Counted from the stretch's first letter, positions 42,646 through 51,410 are shown. The stretch: 54,610 nucleotides of DNA from Myxococcales bacterium (GCA_020846875.1 JADLDB010000083.1:1-54610), one strand, 5' to 3'. The notes: generated from the sequence alone by a model not told the origin. Program-made: numbers and translations.

Positions 42646-43384
42646 GACGCGGCTGGGCGAGCGCGCGCCCCGCGAGGTGCTGCTGGACGTGAAGGACTTG
42701 AAGGTGTCCTACGGGGCCATCACCGCGCTCAAGGGCGTGACGCTGTCGGTGGGGAAGGGAGAAATCGTCGCCCTCATCGGCGCGAACGGCGCGGGGAAGA
42801 CCAGCACCCTGCGCGCGGTGTCCGGCATGCTGAAGCCGGCGGCGGGCGACATCACCCTGAAGGGCGAGCGCGTGGCGGGCCTCAAGGCGCACCAACTGGT
42901 GCCGCGCGGGCTGGCGCACGCGCCGGAAGGCCGCGGCATCTTCCCCAACCTCACCGTGCTGGAGAACCTGGAGCTGGGCGCGTACCTGCGGCGGGACAAG
43001 CCGGGCATCGCCGCGGACCTGAAGCGCTGCTTCGGGCTGTTCCCCATCCTCGAGCAGCGGCAGGCGCAGCCGGCGGGCACGCTGTCGGGCGGCGAGCAGC
43101 AGATGCTGGCCATCTCCCGGGCGCTGATGTCGAAGCCGAAGCTGCTGCTCCTCGACGAGCCGTCCCTGGGCCTCGCGCCCCAGGTGACGCAGACCATCTT
43201 CCGCATCCTGCGCGAGGTGAACGGGGAAGGCGTGTCCATTCTCCTCGTGGAGCAGAACGCGCACCTGGCCCTGGAGCTGGCCCACTGGGCCTACGTGCTG
43301 GAGACGGGCGAGCTGGGGATGGAGGGGACGGGGAAGGCGCTGCTGGCCAGCGAAGAAATCCGCAAGGCCTACCTGGGCGAGTGA
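42638..43384 (+). CDS. livF: Branched-chain amino acid ABC ATPase LivF
   Basis: A 248-aa ATPase: Walker A GANGAGKTSTL, signature TLSGGEQQ, Walker B LLLDEPSLGL, switch His region VEQNAHLAL. The YGAITALKGV and APEGRGIFPN segments are typical of LivF. An N-terminal extension of about 14 residues is present. It pairs with LivG on the LivHM permease to energise branched-chain amino acid uptake. Confidence 0.95.
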   Translation: MPETRLGERAPREVLLDVKDLKVSYGAITALKGVTLSVGKGEIVALIGANGAGKTSTLRAVSGMLKPAAGDITLKGERVAGLKAHQLVPRGLAHAPEGRGIFPNLTVLENLELGAYLRRDKPGIAADLKRCFGLFPILEQRQAQPAGTLSGGEQQMLAISRALMSKPKLLLLDEPSLGLAPQVTQTIFRILREVNGEGVSILLVEQNAHLALELAHWAYVLETGELGMEGTGKALLASEEIRKAYLGE

Positions 43385-43618
43385 CGCAGCCGGACAACAG
43401 GAGGAGCAAGAGCGCGAGCGACAGCAGACGCGTCGCGGCGGGACGCACCACAGCCCCCGGGGAAGCCAGGGGAGGCCCCTGCAGTGAAGGGCGTCGCGAG
43501 CGCAATCGCCCCGGGGAGGTTACGTACAGCCACGCGTCCACGGCCTTCGGCCTGGACCCGCACGGCCGGAGCGCCGGCCTTTCGTGCGGTTGCCCGGAGT
43601 CTTGAGTCGAGGTGGAAG

Positions 43619-44326
43619 ATGAAAAGCGTGCGTTCGCTCGCGGTGTCCTGGTGCGTCCTGGGGCTGGCGTCGGGCTGCGGGCCGGTGGTGGCGGGCTCGG
43701 GCGTCGTGGCGGAGGAGCAGCGGACGGTGGGGGCCTGGAGGACGCTCGTCGTCGCCTCCGGCATCCACACCGAGGTGGCGCGCGGCGCGCCCGGCGTCGT
43801 CCTCACTACCGACGACAACCTCCTCGAGCAGGTGGAGACGGTGCTGGAAGGGACGGTCCTCCACGTCCGCGTGAAGGCCTGGTACGTCTCCACGGAGCTC
43901 GGCATCTCCGCGCGGGTGTCCGGCGAGGTGCTGGAGGGCGTCGCGGCGTCGGGAGGCTCCACCGTCACCGGCGCGGCCACCCCGGCGGCCAACTTCCCCG
44001 TCGACGCGTCGGGACGCAGCCACGTCACCCTCACCGCCCTCGACACGCCCGCGCTGCACCTCGACCTCAGCGGCGCCAGCACGGCGACGCTGTCCGGCCA
44101 CACCGCCTCGCTGCGCGCCAACGCCTCGGGGGCCTCCCTCGTGCAGGGCCGGGAGCTGAGCGCCACCACCGCCGACGTGCACGGCAGCGGGGCGTCGTCG
44201 CTGGAGTTGAACGTGGCCTCGACGCTGACTGGCTCGCTCTCGGGCGCCAGCCACCTCACCTGGGTGGGCGGCGCGGCCAGCAACGTCAGCACCAGCGGCG
44301 GCTCCACCGCCACCCGCGGCGACTAG
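43619..44326 (+). CDS. Head GIN domain lipoprotein (DUF2807)
   Basis: A 235-aa lipoprotein: lipobox LASGC, then a beta-helix-like domain rich in Gly/Ser/Ala/Thr repeats (GASTATLSGHTASLRANASG; GSGASSLELNVAS) typical of the Head GIN (DUF2807) fold. The N-terminal part has RTLVVASGIHTEVARG and a KAWYVSTELGIS edge. Its role is unknown; the domain is usually periplasmic or secreted. The ATG giving MKSVRSLAV is preceded by GGTGGAAG. It is a single gene downstream of the liv block. Confidence 0.85.
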   Translation: MKSVRSLAVSWCVLGLASGCGPVVAGSGVVAEEQRTVGAWRTLVVASGIHTEVARGAPGVVLTTDDNLLEQVETVLEGTVLHVRVKAWYVSTELGISARVSGEVLEGVAASGGSTVTGAATPAANFPVDASGRSHVTLTALDTPALHLDLSGASTATLSGHTASLRANASGASLVQGRELSATTADVHGSGASSLELNVASTLTGSLSGASHLTWVGGAASNVSTSGGSTATRGD

Positions 44327-44333
44327 CGAGTCT

Positions 44334-45443
44334 TCACGGCGCGGCGAGGAAGTCGTGCATCCGCTGCCCCTCGTCGGACAGCGCCGCCGCCCTCCCCGCG
44401 TCGATGGAGGCCTGCATGCCGTCTCTGTCCCAGCGCAGCGTCTCCACCAGGGGCACGCCGCGAGCCGGCCGGTGCACGTACAGCCCGTGCAGCACGTCGG
44501 GGGCGAGGAAGCGGGCGCGCTCCTCGGGGCGCAGCGCCGACAGCAGGGCCGTCACCGCGGCGTCGTCGGCGCCGTGTGCCCGGGCGTGCCGCACCAACTG
44601 GCCGAGGCTGGCCAGCAGCCGCGCCTCCAGCACGTCGTCGTCCTGCACCTCGCCGTCCAGCAGGTCGAACACCACCCGCTGGGCGAGCTCCTTCAAGTGC
44701 TTGCGCCCCGAGAAGGGCCCGGGCTTCGGAAGCCCCTCGCCGTCCGGGAAGAGGGCCAGCGCCAGCACCCGGGTGGCGCCTCCGTAGAAGGTGGACTCCA
44801 CCGGCACCACGTCGCGGATTCCCCCGTCCATCAGCTCCTGCACCCCGGCGGGCGAGTCCATGGGCACCAGGGGCATCACCAGGGGCTGCATGCAGGAGGC
44901 GAAGATGGCGGTGCGGAAGCGCGCGGGCGTCATCGCCGGGTCCGCGCTGGAGAAGGCCACCAGCCCTCCCGTCTGCGCCGACACGCAGTTGACGTACACC
45001 TGCACGCGCTGGCGCGCGGCGAAGAGCTCGGCGAGGCGCGCGTCGGTGTACTCCGTGTCCACCGTGCGCTTGAGCGGCGAGGCGTCCACCACCGCGCCCG
45101 TCTCCGCCACCTTCGCCACCGCCCGCGCCGCGTCCTTCCCGAGGAAGGGCGTCAGCACCCACTTGAGCGCCCGGTAGAGCAGCTTGTCGGGCTCGTCCAG
45201 GAAGGCCTCGGTGGACGGCACCTGGTAGCGGGTGACGAGCTGGTCGAGCAGCGCGCGGTGCCGCGCCGGGTCGAGGCAGTACAGCGCCAGCGCCGGGGCG
45301 ATGAGCGAGCCGGTGCTGGTGCCGGAGAAGAGCTGCAGGTGCTGGTGCAGCGACGGGAAGCGGGTGAAGAGGCCGTGCACCAGGCCGGCGGCGTACGCCC
45401 CCCGCGCCGTCCCCCCCGAGATGACCAGCGCGTTATGCGTCAT
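44334..45443 (-). CDS. Patatin-like phospholipase
   Basis: A 369-aa hydrolase with the patatin fold: the glycine-rich SGGTARGAYAAG near the N-terminus (oxyanion hole), GTSTGSLIAP (nucleophile Ser in GxSxG), and DGGIRDVVPV with the dyad Asp. No signal peptide is seen. It deacylates phospholipids or glycolipids by family. It converges on the Head GIN gene and is divergent from the lipase-like gene at 45541. Confidence 0.92.
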   Translation of the reverse strand: MTHNALVISGGTARGAYAAGLVHGLFTRFPSLHQHLQLFSGTSTGSLIAPALALYCLDPARHRALLDQLVTRYQVPSTEAFLDEPDKLLYRALKWVLTPFLGKDAARAVAKVAETGAVVDASPLKRTVDTEYTDARLAELFAARQRVQVYVNCVSAQTGGLVAFSSADPAMTPARFRTAIFASCMQPLVMPLVPMDSPAGVQELMDGGIRDVVPVESTFYGGATRVLALALFPDGEGLPKPGPFSGRKHLKELAQRVVFDLLDGEVQDDDVLEARLLASLGQLVRHARAHGADDAAVTALLSALRPEERARFLAPDVLHGLYVHRPARGVPLVETLRWDRDGMQASIDAGRAAALSDEGQRMHDFLAAP

Positions 45444-45540
45444 GCGGCGCGGGAGTGTGCCAGCCAGGCCCGGGCGGTCAATTCGTCCACCCCTGCGTCA
45501 GAGAGACTGTGGGCGGCGGCTGGAGCAGACTGCCCGCCCG

Positions 45541-46401
45541 GTGAGCGACGACGAAGAGTCCGGCACGGGTGGCGCGCTGAAGGCGGCGGGGTTGGCTACC
45601 GCCCGCGCGCTGCTCAAGGCCGGCGCCTGGGTGGGCCGCGCCGCGAAGGCCGGCGTGGAGTCGGTGGACCCCGACGTGTGGAAGCACGCGTCCGACTTGC
45701 CGCTGGTGGCCCTCACCATGCTGGCCCCGCGGCCGCGCGCCGTGGATGAGCTGGTGGACGACGGGCGGGTGCCCGTCCTCTTCGTGCACGGGCTGGGCGG
45801 CCACCCGGGGAACTTCCTCCTCCTGCGCACGTACTTCCGCGCGCAGGGGCGCCCGCGCACCCACGCGGTGTCGCTGCCGGCGGACTGCAGCGTGCAGGTG
45901 CTGGGCGAGGTGCTGGCCGACACGCTGCTGGCGGCGGCCGCGCGCGCGCCGGCGCACGAGGTGGACGTGGTGGCCCACAGCCTGGGAGGCCTGGTGGCCC
46001 GCGCCGCGCTGCTGGAGCTTTCGCGCCGCGGGGCCAGGGACTGCCGCGTGCGGACGCTGGTGACGCTGGGCACGCCGCACTCCGGCAGCCACCTCGCGCG
46101 CTACGCCAACACGGTGACGACGCGGGACCTGCGGCCGGGCTCGGACATTCTTCGCCGCCTCGACGCCCAGTTGCCGTGGAAGGGGCCGCCGGCGCAGCCC
46201 CGCCTGGTCGCCTTCTGGAGCGGCGCCGACGTCATCATCCTGCCCGCGGAGAAGTCGACGGCCCCGGGCGCGGAGAACCACGAGCTGGCCGGGCTGTCGC
46301 ACAACGGGCTGCTCCTCTCTCCCCGCGCGTGGGACGCGGTGTTCCACGCGGTGGACGACGGGCAGGCGACGCGAGGCGAGCGGCTCCCGCGCCCCGGGTG
46401 A
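45541..46401 (+). CDS. Alpha/beta-hydrolase, lipase-like
   Basis: A 286-aa hydrolase. Oxyanion region FVHGLGGHPGNFLLL, nucleophile elbow VVAHSLGGLVARAA, LVTLGTPHSGSHLARY and a C-terminal LSHNGLLL with the likely catalytic His match the PGAP1/EstA-like triacylglycerol lipase group. No signal peptide is evident; the first 40 residues are Ala-rich and helical. The GTG start at 45541 gives MSDDEESG. It is probably a carboxylic ester hydrolase. It is 97 bp from the patatin start, divergent. Confidence 0.9.
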   Translation: MSDDEESGTGGALKAAGLATARALLKAGAWVGRAAKAGVESVDPDVWKHASDLPLVALTMLAPRPRAVDELVDDGRVPVLFVHGLGGHPGNFLLLRTYFRAQGRPRTHAVSLPADCSVQVLGEVLADTLLAAAARAPAHEVDVVAHSLGGLVARAALLELSRRGARDCRVRTLVTLGTPHSGSHLARYANTVTTRDLRPGSDILRRLDAQLPWKGPPAQPRLVAFWSGADVIILPAEKSTAPGAENHELAGLSHNGLLLSPRAWDAVFHAVDDGQATRGERLPRPG

Positions 46402-46438
46402 GGTAGCGCCCCCTGCGGGCTGTGCCAGTCTGCGGACC

Positions 46439-47161
46439 ATGGTCGATGACTCGGAGCAACTGGCGTACGAATTGACCTTCTCCCCACGGCGGACCTTGAC
46501 GCGCCGGGAGGTGCGCCCGCCCGGCGCGGTCGCCATCACCGCCTTCAGCCTCATCTACGTGGCCGTGCTGTGGGTGCCGACGCTGCTGCTCCTCGCCGGC
46601 GTCCTGGGCGGCCGCCCTGGCTCGGCCGTCATCGAGCCGGGCTCGTGCGTGGTGCTGGTGGTGCTGGGCGCAGAGGTCGTCCTCGCGGGGTGGCTCGCCA
46701 GCAGGACGTGGGTGGCCCTGGGTCCGTCTGCGCGGGCCGTGCTGCGGCCGATGATGATTCTGGGGCCCTGGCCGCTGGTGCTGGTGCTGGGCTTCGGGCT
46801 GCTGCTGGTGGCTTCCCTGGTGTCGGGCGCCTTGCGCGGCAAGCTGTTCCACCAGGCGCCCGTCGCGGGCACCAACTGGAAGCTCTTCCAGCTCTCCGGC
46901 GCCGAGCGCGCCGGCGTGTCGTACGACGCGGCGACGGTGCGGTGCCTCGAGCTGGGAGACGGCTGGAAGGTGCCGTCGGAAGCGGAGCTGGCCTACTTCC
47001 AGCCGGCCTTCGAGGGCTTCGGCCGGACGAACTTCTGGCTGGAGGCGCGGGGCGGCGAGCCGGTGCAGGCGTGGCAGGAGTGCAAGGGCTTCGACTGCAC
47101 CGTGCGGACCAGCCTCGCGCCGACGGGCGCCGCCAACCAGGTCGTCTGCTTCAAGCCCTGA
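46439..47161 (+). CDS. Membrane protein with DUF1566-like extracytoplasmic domain
   Basis: A 240-aa protein with about three hydrophobic segments in the first 140 residues, followed by a roughly 95-aa domain: GDGWKVPSEAELAYFQPAFE, FWLEARG and CFKP. This pattern of conserved Trp/Pro and paired Cys is like the Lcl C-terminal/DUF1566 group. The function is unknown. It is 37 bp downstream of the lipase-like gene. Confidence 0.78.
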   Translation: MVDDSEQLAYELTFSPRRTLTRREVRPPGAVAITAFSLIYVAVLWVPTLLLLAGVLGGRPGSAVIEPGSCVVLVVLGAEVVLAGWLASRTWVALGPSARAVLRPMMILGPWPLVLVLGFGLLLVASLVSGALRGKLFHQAPVAGTNWKLFQLSGAERAGVSYDAATVRCLELGDGWKVPSEAELAYFQPAFEGFGRTNFWLEARGGEPVQAWQECKGFDCTVRTSLAPTGAANQVVCFKP

Positions 47162-47166
47162 CGGAG

Positions 47167-47556
47167 TCACTCGCGGAAGGCGCGCGCCTCCTCGTCGAAG
47201 CGCCAGGCCCGCGGCTGCCCCGCGCCCACCTTCGTCACCGGGACGATGACGGTCCACCACTGCGGCCAGGCCGCCGACGCGTCGCGCGCGGAAGGCACGG
47301 CCGGCGCGTCGGGGTGCGAGTGGTAGAAGCCCAGCACGGTGAGGCCCTTGCGCTGCGCCTCGTCCTCCATCGCCAGGTAGTCCCGCGCCGACAGCGAGAA
47401 GCCCGTCCGCGGCTGGTCGGCGGCGTTGGAGAGCGGCCGGGGGAAGACGCGCCCTTCCCGCGTGGCCACCAGCGCCCCCACGCACTCCTCGGGGTAGCAG
47501 GCCACGGCGTGGCGCCGCAGCGCCGCTGACACCTCATCGGAGAGGAGGAGGGCCAC
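47167..47556 (-). CDS. JAMM/MPN-domain metalloprotease
   Basis: A 129-aa single-domain protein with the JAMM motif: a Glu in YPEECVGAL (about residue 23), then YHSHPDAPAVPSARD giving H-x-H-P...S-x-x-D for zinc binding. Relatives release cysteine from sulfur-carrier proteins (Mec+/CysO peptidase) or process ubiquitin-like proteins. No sulfur-carrier or CysM gene adjoins it; a barrel protein gene is 12 bp upstream on the same strand. Substrate is unknown. Confidence 0.88.
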   Translation of the reverse strand: MALLLSDEVSAALRRHAVACYPEECVGALVATREGRVFPRPLSNAADQPRTGFSLSARDYLAMEDEAQRKGLTVLGFYHSHPDAPAVPSARDASAAWPQWWTVIVPVTKVGAGQPRAWRFDEEARAFRE

Positions 47557-47568
47557 GGGCGTCCCTCC

Positions 47569-48270
47569 TTAGAAGCGGTACCCGAAGGAGAAGATGGGCA
47601 GCGCGATGCCGTTGAACATGTAGAAGAGCCCCACCGACTGCGCGGTGGTGAAGTTCGAGAAGCCGCTGAAGGACGCGCCGAAGACGGGCACCTTGAAGCC
47701 GGCGGTGAAGCCGCTGCGGTGGAGGTAGCGGAAGCCCAGGCCCGCCCCAACCCCCACCACCGGCTCCGTCACCCCCGAGGGCCGGAACCACCCCGGCAGC
47801 GCCTCGACGAAGAGGTCCATGTACCACATCGACTCGTCCGGCCGGGACAGCGGGGTGGTGAAGCCCAGCCCGATGGCGAAGGCGCCCACCTGGCCGTTGG
47901 TGACCAGCGGGATACCGGCGTTGCCCGAGGCGAAGCCATAGAAGCGCCCCACCTGCGCGTCGAAGGCGAACAGGCCCAGGTTGACGCCGATGTGAACGCC
48001 GACGGAGCGGTCGCTCACCACCTCGCGCGGCTCGACGGGCCCACGTCCGGTGGGAGGCGCGACGGCGGGCGCGGGGACGACCGCAGCGGCAGGTGGCGCC
48101 GCAGTGACGGGGGGCGGAGGCGGTGGGGCGCTCGTCGCAGGAGGCGGCAGGCTCACCGGGGGCGGCGCTTCCACGGGCACCGGCGCGCCGGGGGGCGGAG
48201 TCGCCTCCTGCGCCCACGCCGCGCCAGCCAGGAGCACCCCAAGATGGACCCAGGTCGACGTACGCACCAT
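47569..48270 (-). CDS. Proline-rich linker plus outer-membrane barrel protein
   Basis: A 233-aa protein with a signal (MVRTSTWVHLGVLLAGAAWA), a Pro/Ala/Val-rich linker (about 21-85) and an eight- to ten-strand beta region (VGVHIGVNLGLFAFDAQVGR..., LGFRYLHRSGFTAGFKVP, ending ALPIFSFGYRF). The final Phe fits an outer-membrane barrel signature. The linker may span the periplasm. It probably forms an operon with the JAMM gene. Confidence 0.82.
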   Translation of the reverse strand: MVRTSTWVHLGVLLAGAAWAQEATPPPGAPVPVEAPPPVSLPPPATSAPPPPPPVTAAPPAAAVVPAPAVAPPTGRGPVEPREVVSDRSVGVHIGVNLGLFAFDAQVGRFYGFASGNAGIPLVTNGQVGAFAIGLGFTTPLSRPDESMWYMDLFVEALPGWFRPSGVTEPVVGVGAGLGFRYLHRSGFTAGFKVPVFGASFSGFSNFTTAQSVGLFYMFNGIALPIFSFGYRF

Positions 48271-48312
48271 CCGCGCCTCCGGGCGCGGACAGTAGTCCAG
48301 TGCGTCGGCTCT

Positions 48313-48456
48313 TCAAGGAGGCGGTCGTGACGTTGCGTCGAGGACGAAGGCGTCGGAACTGGGCGAGCGGCACCAGCGCAGCGCCGGCTCTTTCCCGGCG
48401 GCGTGGTGGATGACGCCGAAGACGGCGCTCTGGCGGGCCAGCGCGCACCGCACCAC
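48313..48456 (-). CDS. Possible small gene (47 aa)
   Basis: A GTG-started frame reading MVRCALARQSAVFGVIHHAA, then GKEPALRWCRSPSSDAFVLD and ATSRPPP. Codon third positions are G/C-rich until the tail and the segment looks protein-like, but no ribosome site or homolog is evident. It falls in the 270-bp gap between the barrel gene and the nucleotidyltransferase gene. Alternatively it could be a decayed gene. Confidence 0.4.
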   Translation of the reverse strand: MVRCALARQSAVFGVIHHAAGKEPALRWCRSPSSDAFVLDATSRPPP

Positions 48457-48543
48457 AGCGCCCCGGCTTCGGTGCCGCGGCCCGCCAAGGCGATCAACCG
48501 CTCCGCCAGGCGCGGTGACAAACCGGCGTCCGTGGGGTGACGT

Positions 48544-49050
48544 TCACCCTCGGCGCTTGCGAAGCGCGAGAATACTGCCGAGGTCGACCAGGTCCTTCGG
48601 CCGCCCCGCCGCCTTCTTGGTGCGCTCGAGGCCTTCGAGGTTGAGCACCAGCACCTTGTGTCCGAAGAGCTCGAACTCGTCGGCCAGCGCGTCGGCCTCG
48701 GCGTAACCCCCGAGCCCCGTGACCTCACCCAGCAGGTCGATGGCGCCGGCGTCCGTCGTCAGCGTGAAGTTGAGCCCGCTGCGGATGGTGCGGGCGTCGA
48801 AGGTGAATGGGAGCTCCGGGGGCGCGCCCCGCAACCTCGGCTTCAACGGCGCCAGCGCACGCGCGAGCGCCTCGACGTTGTCGCGATCTCGCGCGTAGCA
48901 GACGTCGAAGTCCTCGGTCATCCGCGCGTGCCCCTGGAGGTTGAGGGCGACGCCACCGATGACGACGAAGCGGACGCGGCTATCGACCAGCGCGTCGACG
49001 AGCTTCTGCAGGAACGGCGGCTGCACGTGCTCTCCTTGCTTCTTCGCCAA
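48544..49050 (-). CDS. Nucleotidyltransferase-fold protein (possible toxin-like)
   Basis: A 168-aa protein with the Pol-beta superfamily pattern GGVALNLQGHARMTEDFDV (GG...DxD) and a later IDLLGEV for the third acidic residue. This group includes DUF6036/AbiEii-like enzymes, some of them type IV toxin components. The start is uncertain: ATG at 49050 or GTG at 49026. Either way the gene overlaps the preceding small gene by 47-71 bp. Confidence 0.75.
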   Translation of the reverse strand: MAKKQGEHVQPPFLQKLVDALVDSRVRFVVIGGVALNLQGHARMTEDFDVCYARDRDNVEALARALAPLKPRLRGAPPELPFTFDARTIRSGLNFTLTTDAGAIDLLGEVTGLGGYAEADALADEFELFGHKVLVLNLEGLERTKKAAGRPKDLVDLGSILALRKRRG

Positions 49051-49189
49051 AGCGCATCATCGCCTCGAGCTTGAGCAGCCGTTGCTCGGGCGTCAGCTTG
49101 AGGTTCTCTTCCAGCAAGGCGGTGTCGACGTCGCGCGCGAACAACTCCGCGAGGACGTCAAAGGAGTCACGTTCTGCCGCCACTTTCAT
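48980..49189 (-). CDS. Small partner protein upstream of the nucleotidyltransferase (possible antitoxin)
   Basis: A 69-aa helical protein: AERDSFDVLAELFARDVDTA, then LKLTPEQRLLKLEAMMRFGE and an Arg/Ala-rich end. The 5' position and long overlap with the nucleotidyltransferase suggest a two-gene unit like many antitoxin/nucleotidyltransferase pairs. A GTG start at 49195 is also possible. No DNA-binding motif is apparent. Confidence 0.6.
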   Translation of the reverse strand: MKVAAERDSFDVLAELFARDVDTALLEENLKLTPEQRLLKLEAMMRFGEEARRARAAAVPAEARRRAGR

Positions 49190-49238
49190 GGCCACATTGT
49201 GGCACCGAACGTCGGGCGACGTCGACCTCCGAGGCGCG

Positions 49239-50186
49239 TCACACCTTCTCGGCCTGCACCCGCCCGAACAGCCCTTCCGGCCGGAACAGCAGCACCACGA
49301 TGAGGAAGCCGAAGGCCACCGCGTCGCGCCAGGAAGACGCCGTGTACCCGACGATGAACTCCTCGCACAGGCCGAGCAAGAGCCCCCCCACCACGGCCCC
49401 CGGCAGGTTGCCGATGCCGCCGATGACGGCCGCCACGAAGGCTTTGAGGCCCACCATCACGCCCATCAGCGGCTGAATCGTCTTGTCCTTGATGGCGTAG
49501 AGGATGCCGGCGCCCGCCGCCAGCGCGCTGCCCAGCATGAAGGTGACGGCGATGACGGTGTCCACCGGAATGCCCAGCAGCGCCGCCACCTTGTGGTCGT
49601 GCGACACCGCCCGCATCGCCTTGCCGAAGCGCGTCCGGTACACCAGCACCTGCAGCCCCGCCAGGAGCGCCAGCGCGATGCCGAAGCTGATCACCTGCCA
49701 GTTCCAGATGATGACGTCGTTGTCGCCCAGCACCAGCCACTCCTGGGGGCGGATCAGCTCCGGGAAGCGGCGGGCGGCGGCGCCGGGCAGCACCGTCACC
49801 TCGGCGCCGCCCACCGTCACCTTGAAGTCCAGCTGGAAGCCGTAGGACAGCGCGAAGCTGATGCCGATGGCGGTGATGAGCGCGGTGAGGCGCGACTTGT
49901 CCCGCAGCGGCCGGTAGGCGAAGCGCTCGATGACGAAGCCCAGCAGCGCGCACGCCGCCATCGACACCGCGAACACCAGCAGCGCCGCCCCCAGCCCGCC
50001 CATCGCCTCGCGGCCCAGCAGGAAGGCCACCGCGTAGCCCACGTACACGCCCACCATCATCACGTCGCCGTGGGCGAAGTTGATCAGCTTCAGCACCCCG
50101 TAGACCATCGTGTAGCCCAGCGCGACCAGGGCGTAGATGGTGCCGACGGCCAGGCCGTTGATGAGGTGCTGGATGAACTCGTACAT
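49239..50186 (-). CDS. livH: Branched-chain amino acid ABC permease LivH
   Basis: A 315-aa permease: FIQHLINGLAVGTIYALVAL at the N-terminus, YTMVYGVLKLINFAHGDVMM as the family signature, KAMRAVSHDHKVAALLGIPV and KAFVAAVIGGIGNLPGAVVG in later loops. It pairs with LivM, encoded 7.5 kb away on the other strand. It is 18 bp downstream of livK. Confidence 0.93.
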   Translation of the reverse strand: MYEFIQHLINGLAVGTIYALVALGYTMVYGVLKLINFAHGDVMMVGVYVGYAVAFLLGREAMGGLGAALLVFAVSMAACALLGFVIERFAYRPLRDKSRLTALITAIGISFALSYGFQLDFKVTVGGAEVTVLPGAAARRFPELIRPQEWLVLGDNDVIIWNWQVISFGIALALLAGLQVLVYRTRFGKAMRAVSHDHKVAALLGIPVDTVIAVTFMLGSALAAGAGILYAIKDKTIQPLMGVMVGLKAFVAAVIGGIGNLPGAVVGGLLLGLCEEFIVGYTASSWRDAVAFGFLIVVLLFRPEGLFGRVQAEKV

Positions 50187-50204
50187 GCGCTGCCTTCGGC
50201 GGCC

Positions 50205-51410
50205 TCAAGGCGCGATGGTCGACTTGTACTTGAACTTGCCGCCCTCGATGGTCAGCACCACCGCCGGCTTCACCGGGTTGCGCTTCTCATCGAGGGTGAT
50301 GGTGCCGGCCACGCCCGGGAAGTCGCGGGTGGCGGCGATGGCCGCGCGCAGCGAGGGCCCGGAGAGGTCCGGCGCGCGCCTCATCGCCTCGATGGTGACG
50401 TTGGCCGCGTCGTAGCCCAGCGCCGCCAGCGAGTCGGGCACCGCGCCGAACTTCGCCTGGTACTTCTTGATGAAGTCCTGCACCCGGGGGCTCGGGTCGT
50501 CCGCCGAGTAGTGGTTGGACACGAAGCTGCCTTCCACCGCGCTGCCGCCCAGCTCGAACAGCTTCTCCGAGTCCCAGCCGTCGCCGCCCATCATCACCAC
50601 CTTGAGCCCCAGCTCCCGCGCCTGCTCGGCGATGATCGCCACGTCCTGGTAGTAGCCGGGCACGTACAGACCTTCGGGCTTGAGCTTCTTGATGTTGGTG
50701 AGCTGCGCGCGGAAGTCGGTGTCGCCCTTGGCGTACGCCTCCACCCCGACGATTTTTCCGCCCATCTCGGCGAACTTCCGCTGGAACACCTCGGTCAGCC
50801 CCTCCGAGTACGCGCTCTTCTTGTCGGTGAGGATGGCCACCTTCTTGAACTTGAGCTCCTCGTGCGCGTAGCGGGCCATGACGAAGCCCTGGAAGGGGTC
50901 GATGAAGCAGACGCGGAAGATGTAGTCGCCCACCTCGGTCACCTTGGGGTTGGTGGACGACGGCGACACCATGGGCACCTTCGCCTCCTGCGCGATGGGC
51001 GCCATGGCCAGGGAGTTGGACGACGCCACCTCGCCCAGAATGGCCACCACCTTGTCCTGGGTGATGAGGCGGGTGGTGGCGGCGGCGGCCTCTTCTGGCT
51101 TGGACTGGTCGTCGTACACGCGCACCGCCAGCTTCTTGCCCTTCACGCCCCCGGCGGCGTTGGCTTCTTCCAGCGCCAGCTCGATGCCGTTCTGCGTGGA
51201 CACGCCGAAGGCCGCCTCGCTGCCGGTGAGCGACCCCACCTCGCCCAGAAGGATGACCGCGGAGTCAGCGGGCTTGGCGTCCGCGGGCTTTGGCTTGTCC
51301 TTGCCGGCGGTCTCGGGCGGCTTCACCGGCTCGGCGGTGGTGGGCTTTCTCTCGCAGCCCAGGCCCAGCACCGAGAGGGCCGCGACGGCGGCGACGACGT
51401 GAACGCGCAT
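50205..51410 (-). CDS. Branched-chain amino acid-binding lipoprotein LivK-like
   Basis: A 401-aa lipoprotein: lipobox LGLGC, a Pro/Lys-rich linker (about 20-48) and a type I periplasmic-binding fold (ILLGEVGSLTGSEAAFG..., PMVSPSSTNPKVTEVGDYIFRV). It matches the leucine/isoleucine/valine-binding protein family, tethered to a membrane. It is encoded upstream of livH as a two-gene operon and presumably feeds the LivHMGF transporter. Confidence 0.92.
   Translation of the reverse strand: MRVHVVAAVAALSVLGLGCERKPTTAEPVKPPETAGKDKPKPADAKPADSAVILLGEVGSLTGSEAAFGVSTQNGIELALEEANAAGGVKGKKLAVRVYDDQSKPEEAAAATTRLITQDKVVAILGEVASSNSLAMAPIAQEAKVPMVSPSSTNPKVTEVGDYIFRVCFIDPFQGFVMARYAHEELKFKKVAILTDKKSAYSEGLTEVFQRKFAEMGGKIVGVEAYAKGDTDFRAQLTNIKKLKPEGLYVPGYYQDVAIIAEQARELGLKVVMMGGDGWDSEKLFELGGSAVEGSFVSNHYSADDPSPRVQDFIKKYQAKFGAVPDSLAALGYDAANVTIEAMRRAPDLSGPSLRAAIAATRDFPGVAGTITLDEKRNPVKPAVVLTIEGGKFKYKSTIAP

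Noticed and set aside
42951-43541. Lipoprotein-like frame on the minus strand (ATRLLSLALLLLLLSGC) upstream of and antisense to livF
   Set aside because: The hydrophobic stretch plus lipobox looks like a signal, but the rest of the frame is antisense to livF and Pro/Arg-rich shadow sequence, and no protein-like body follows.
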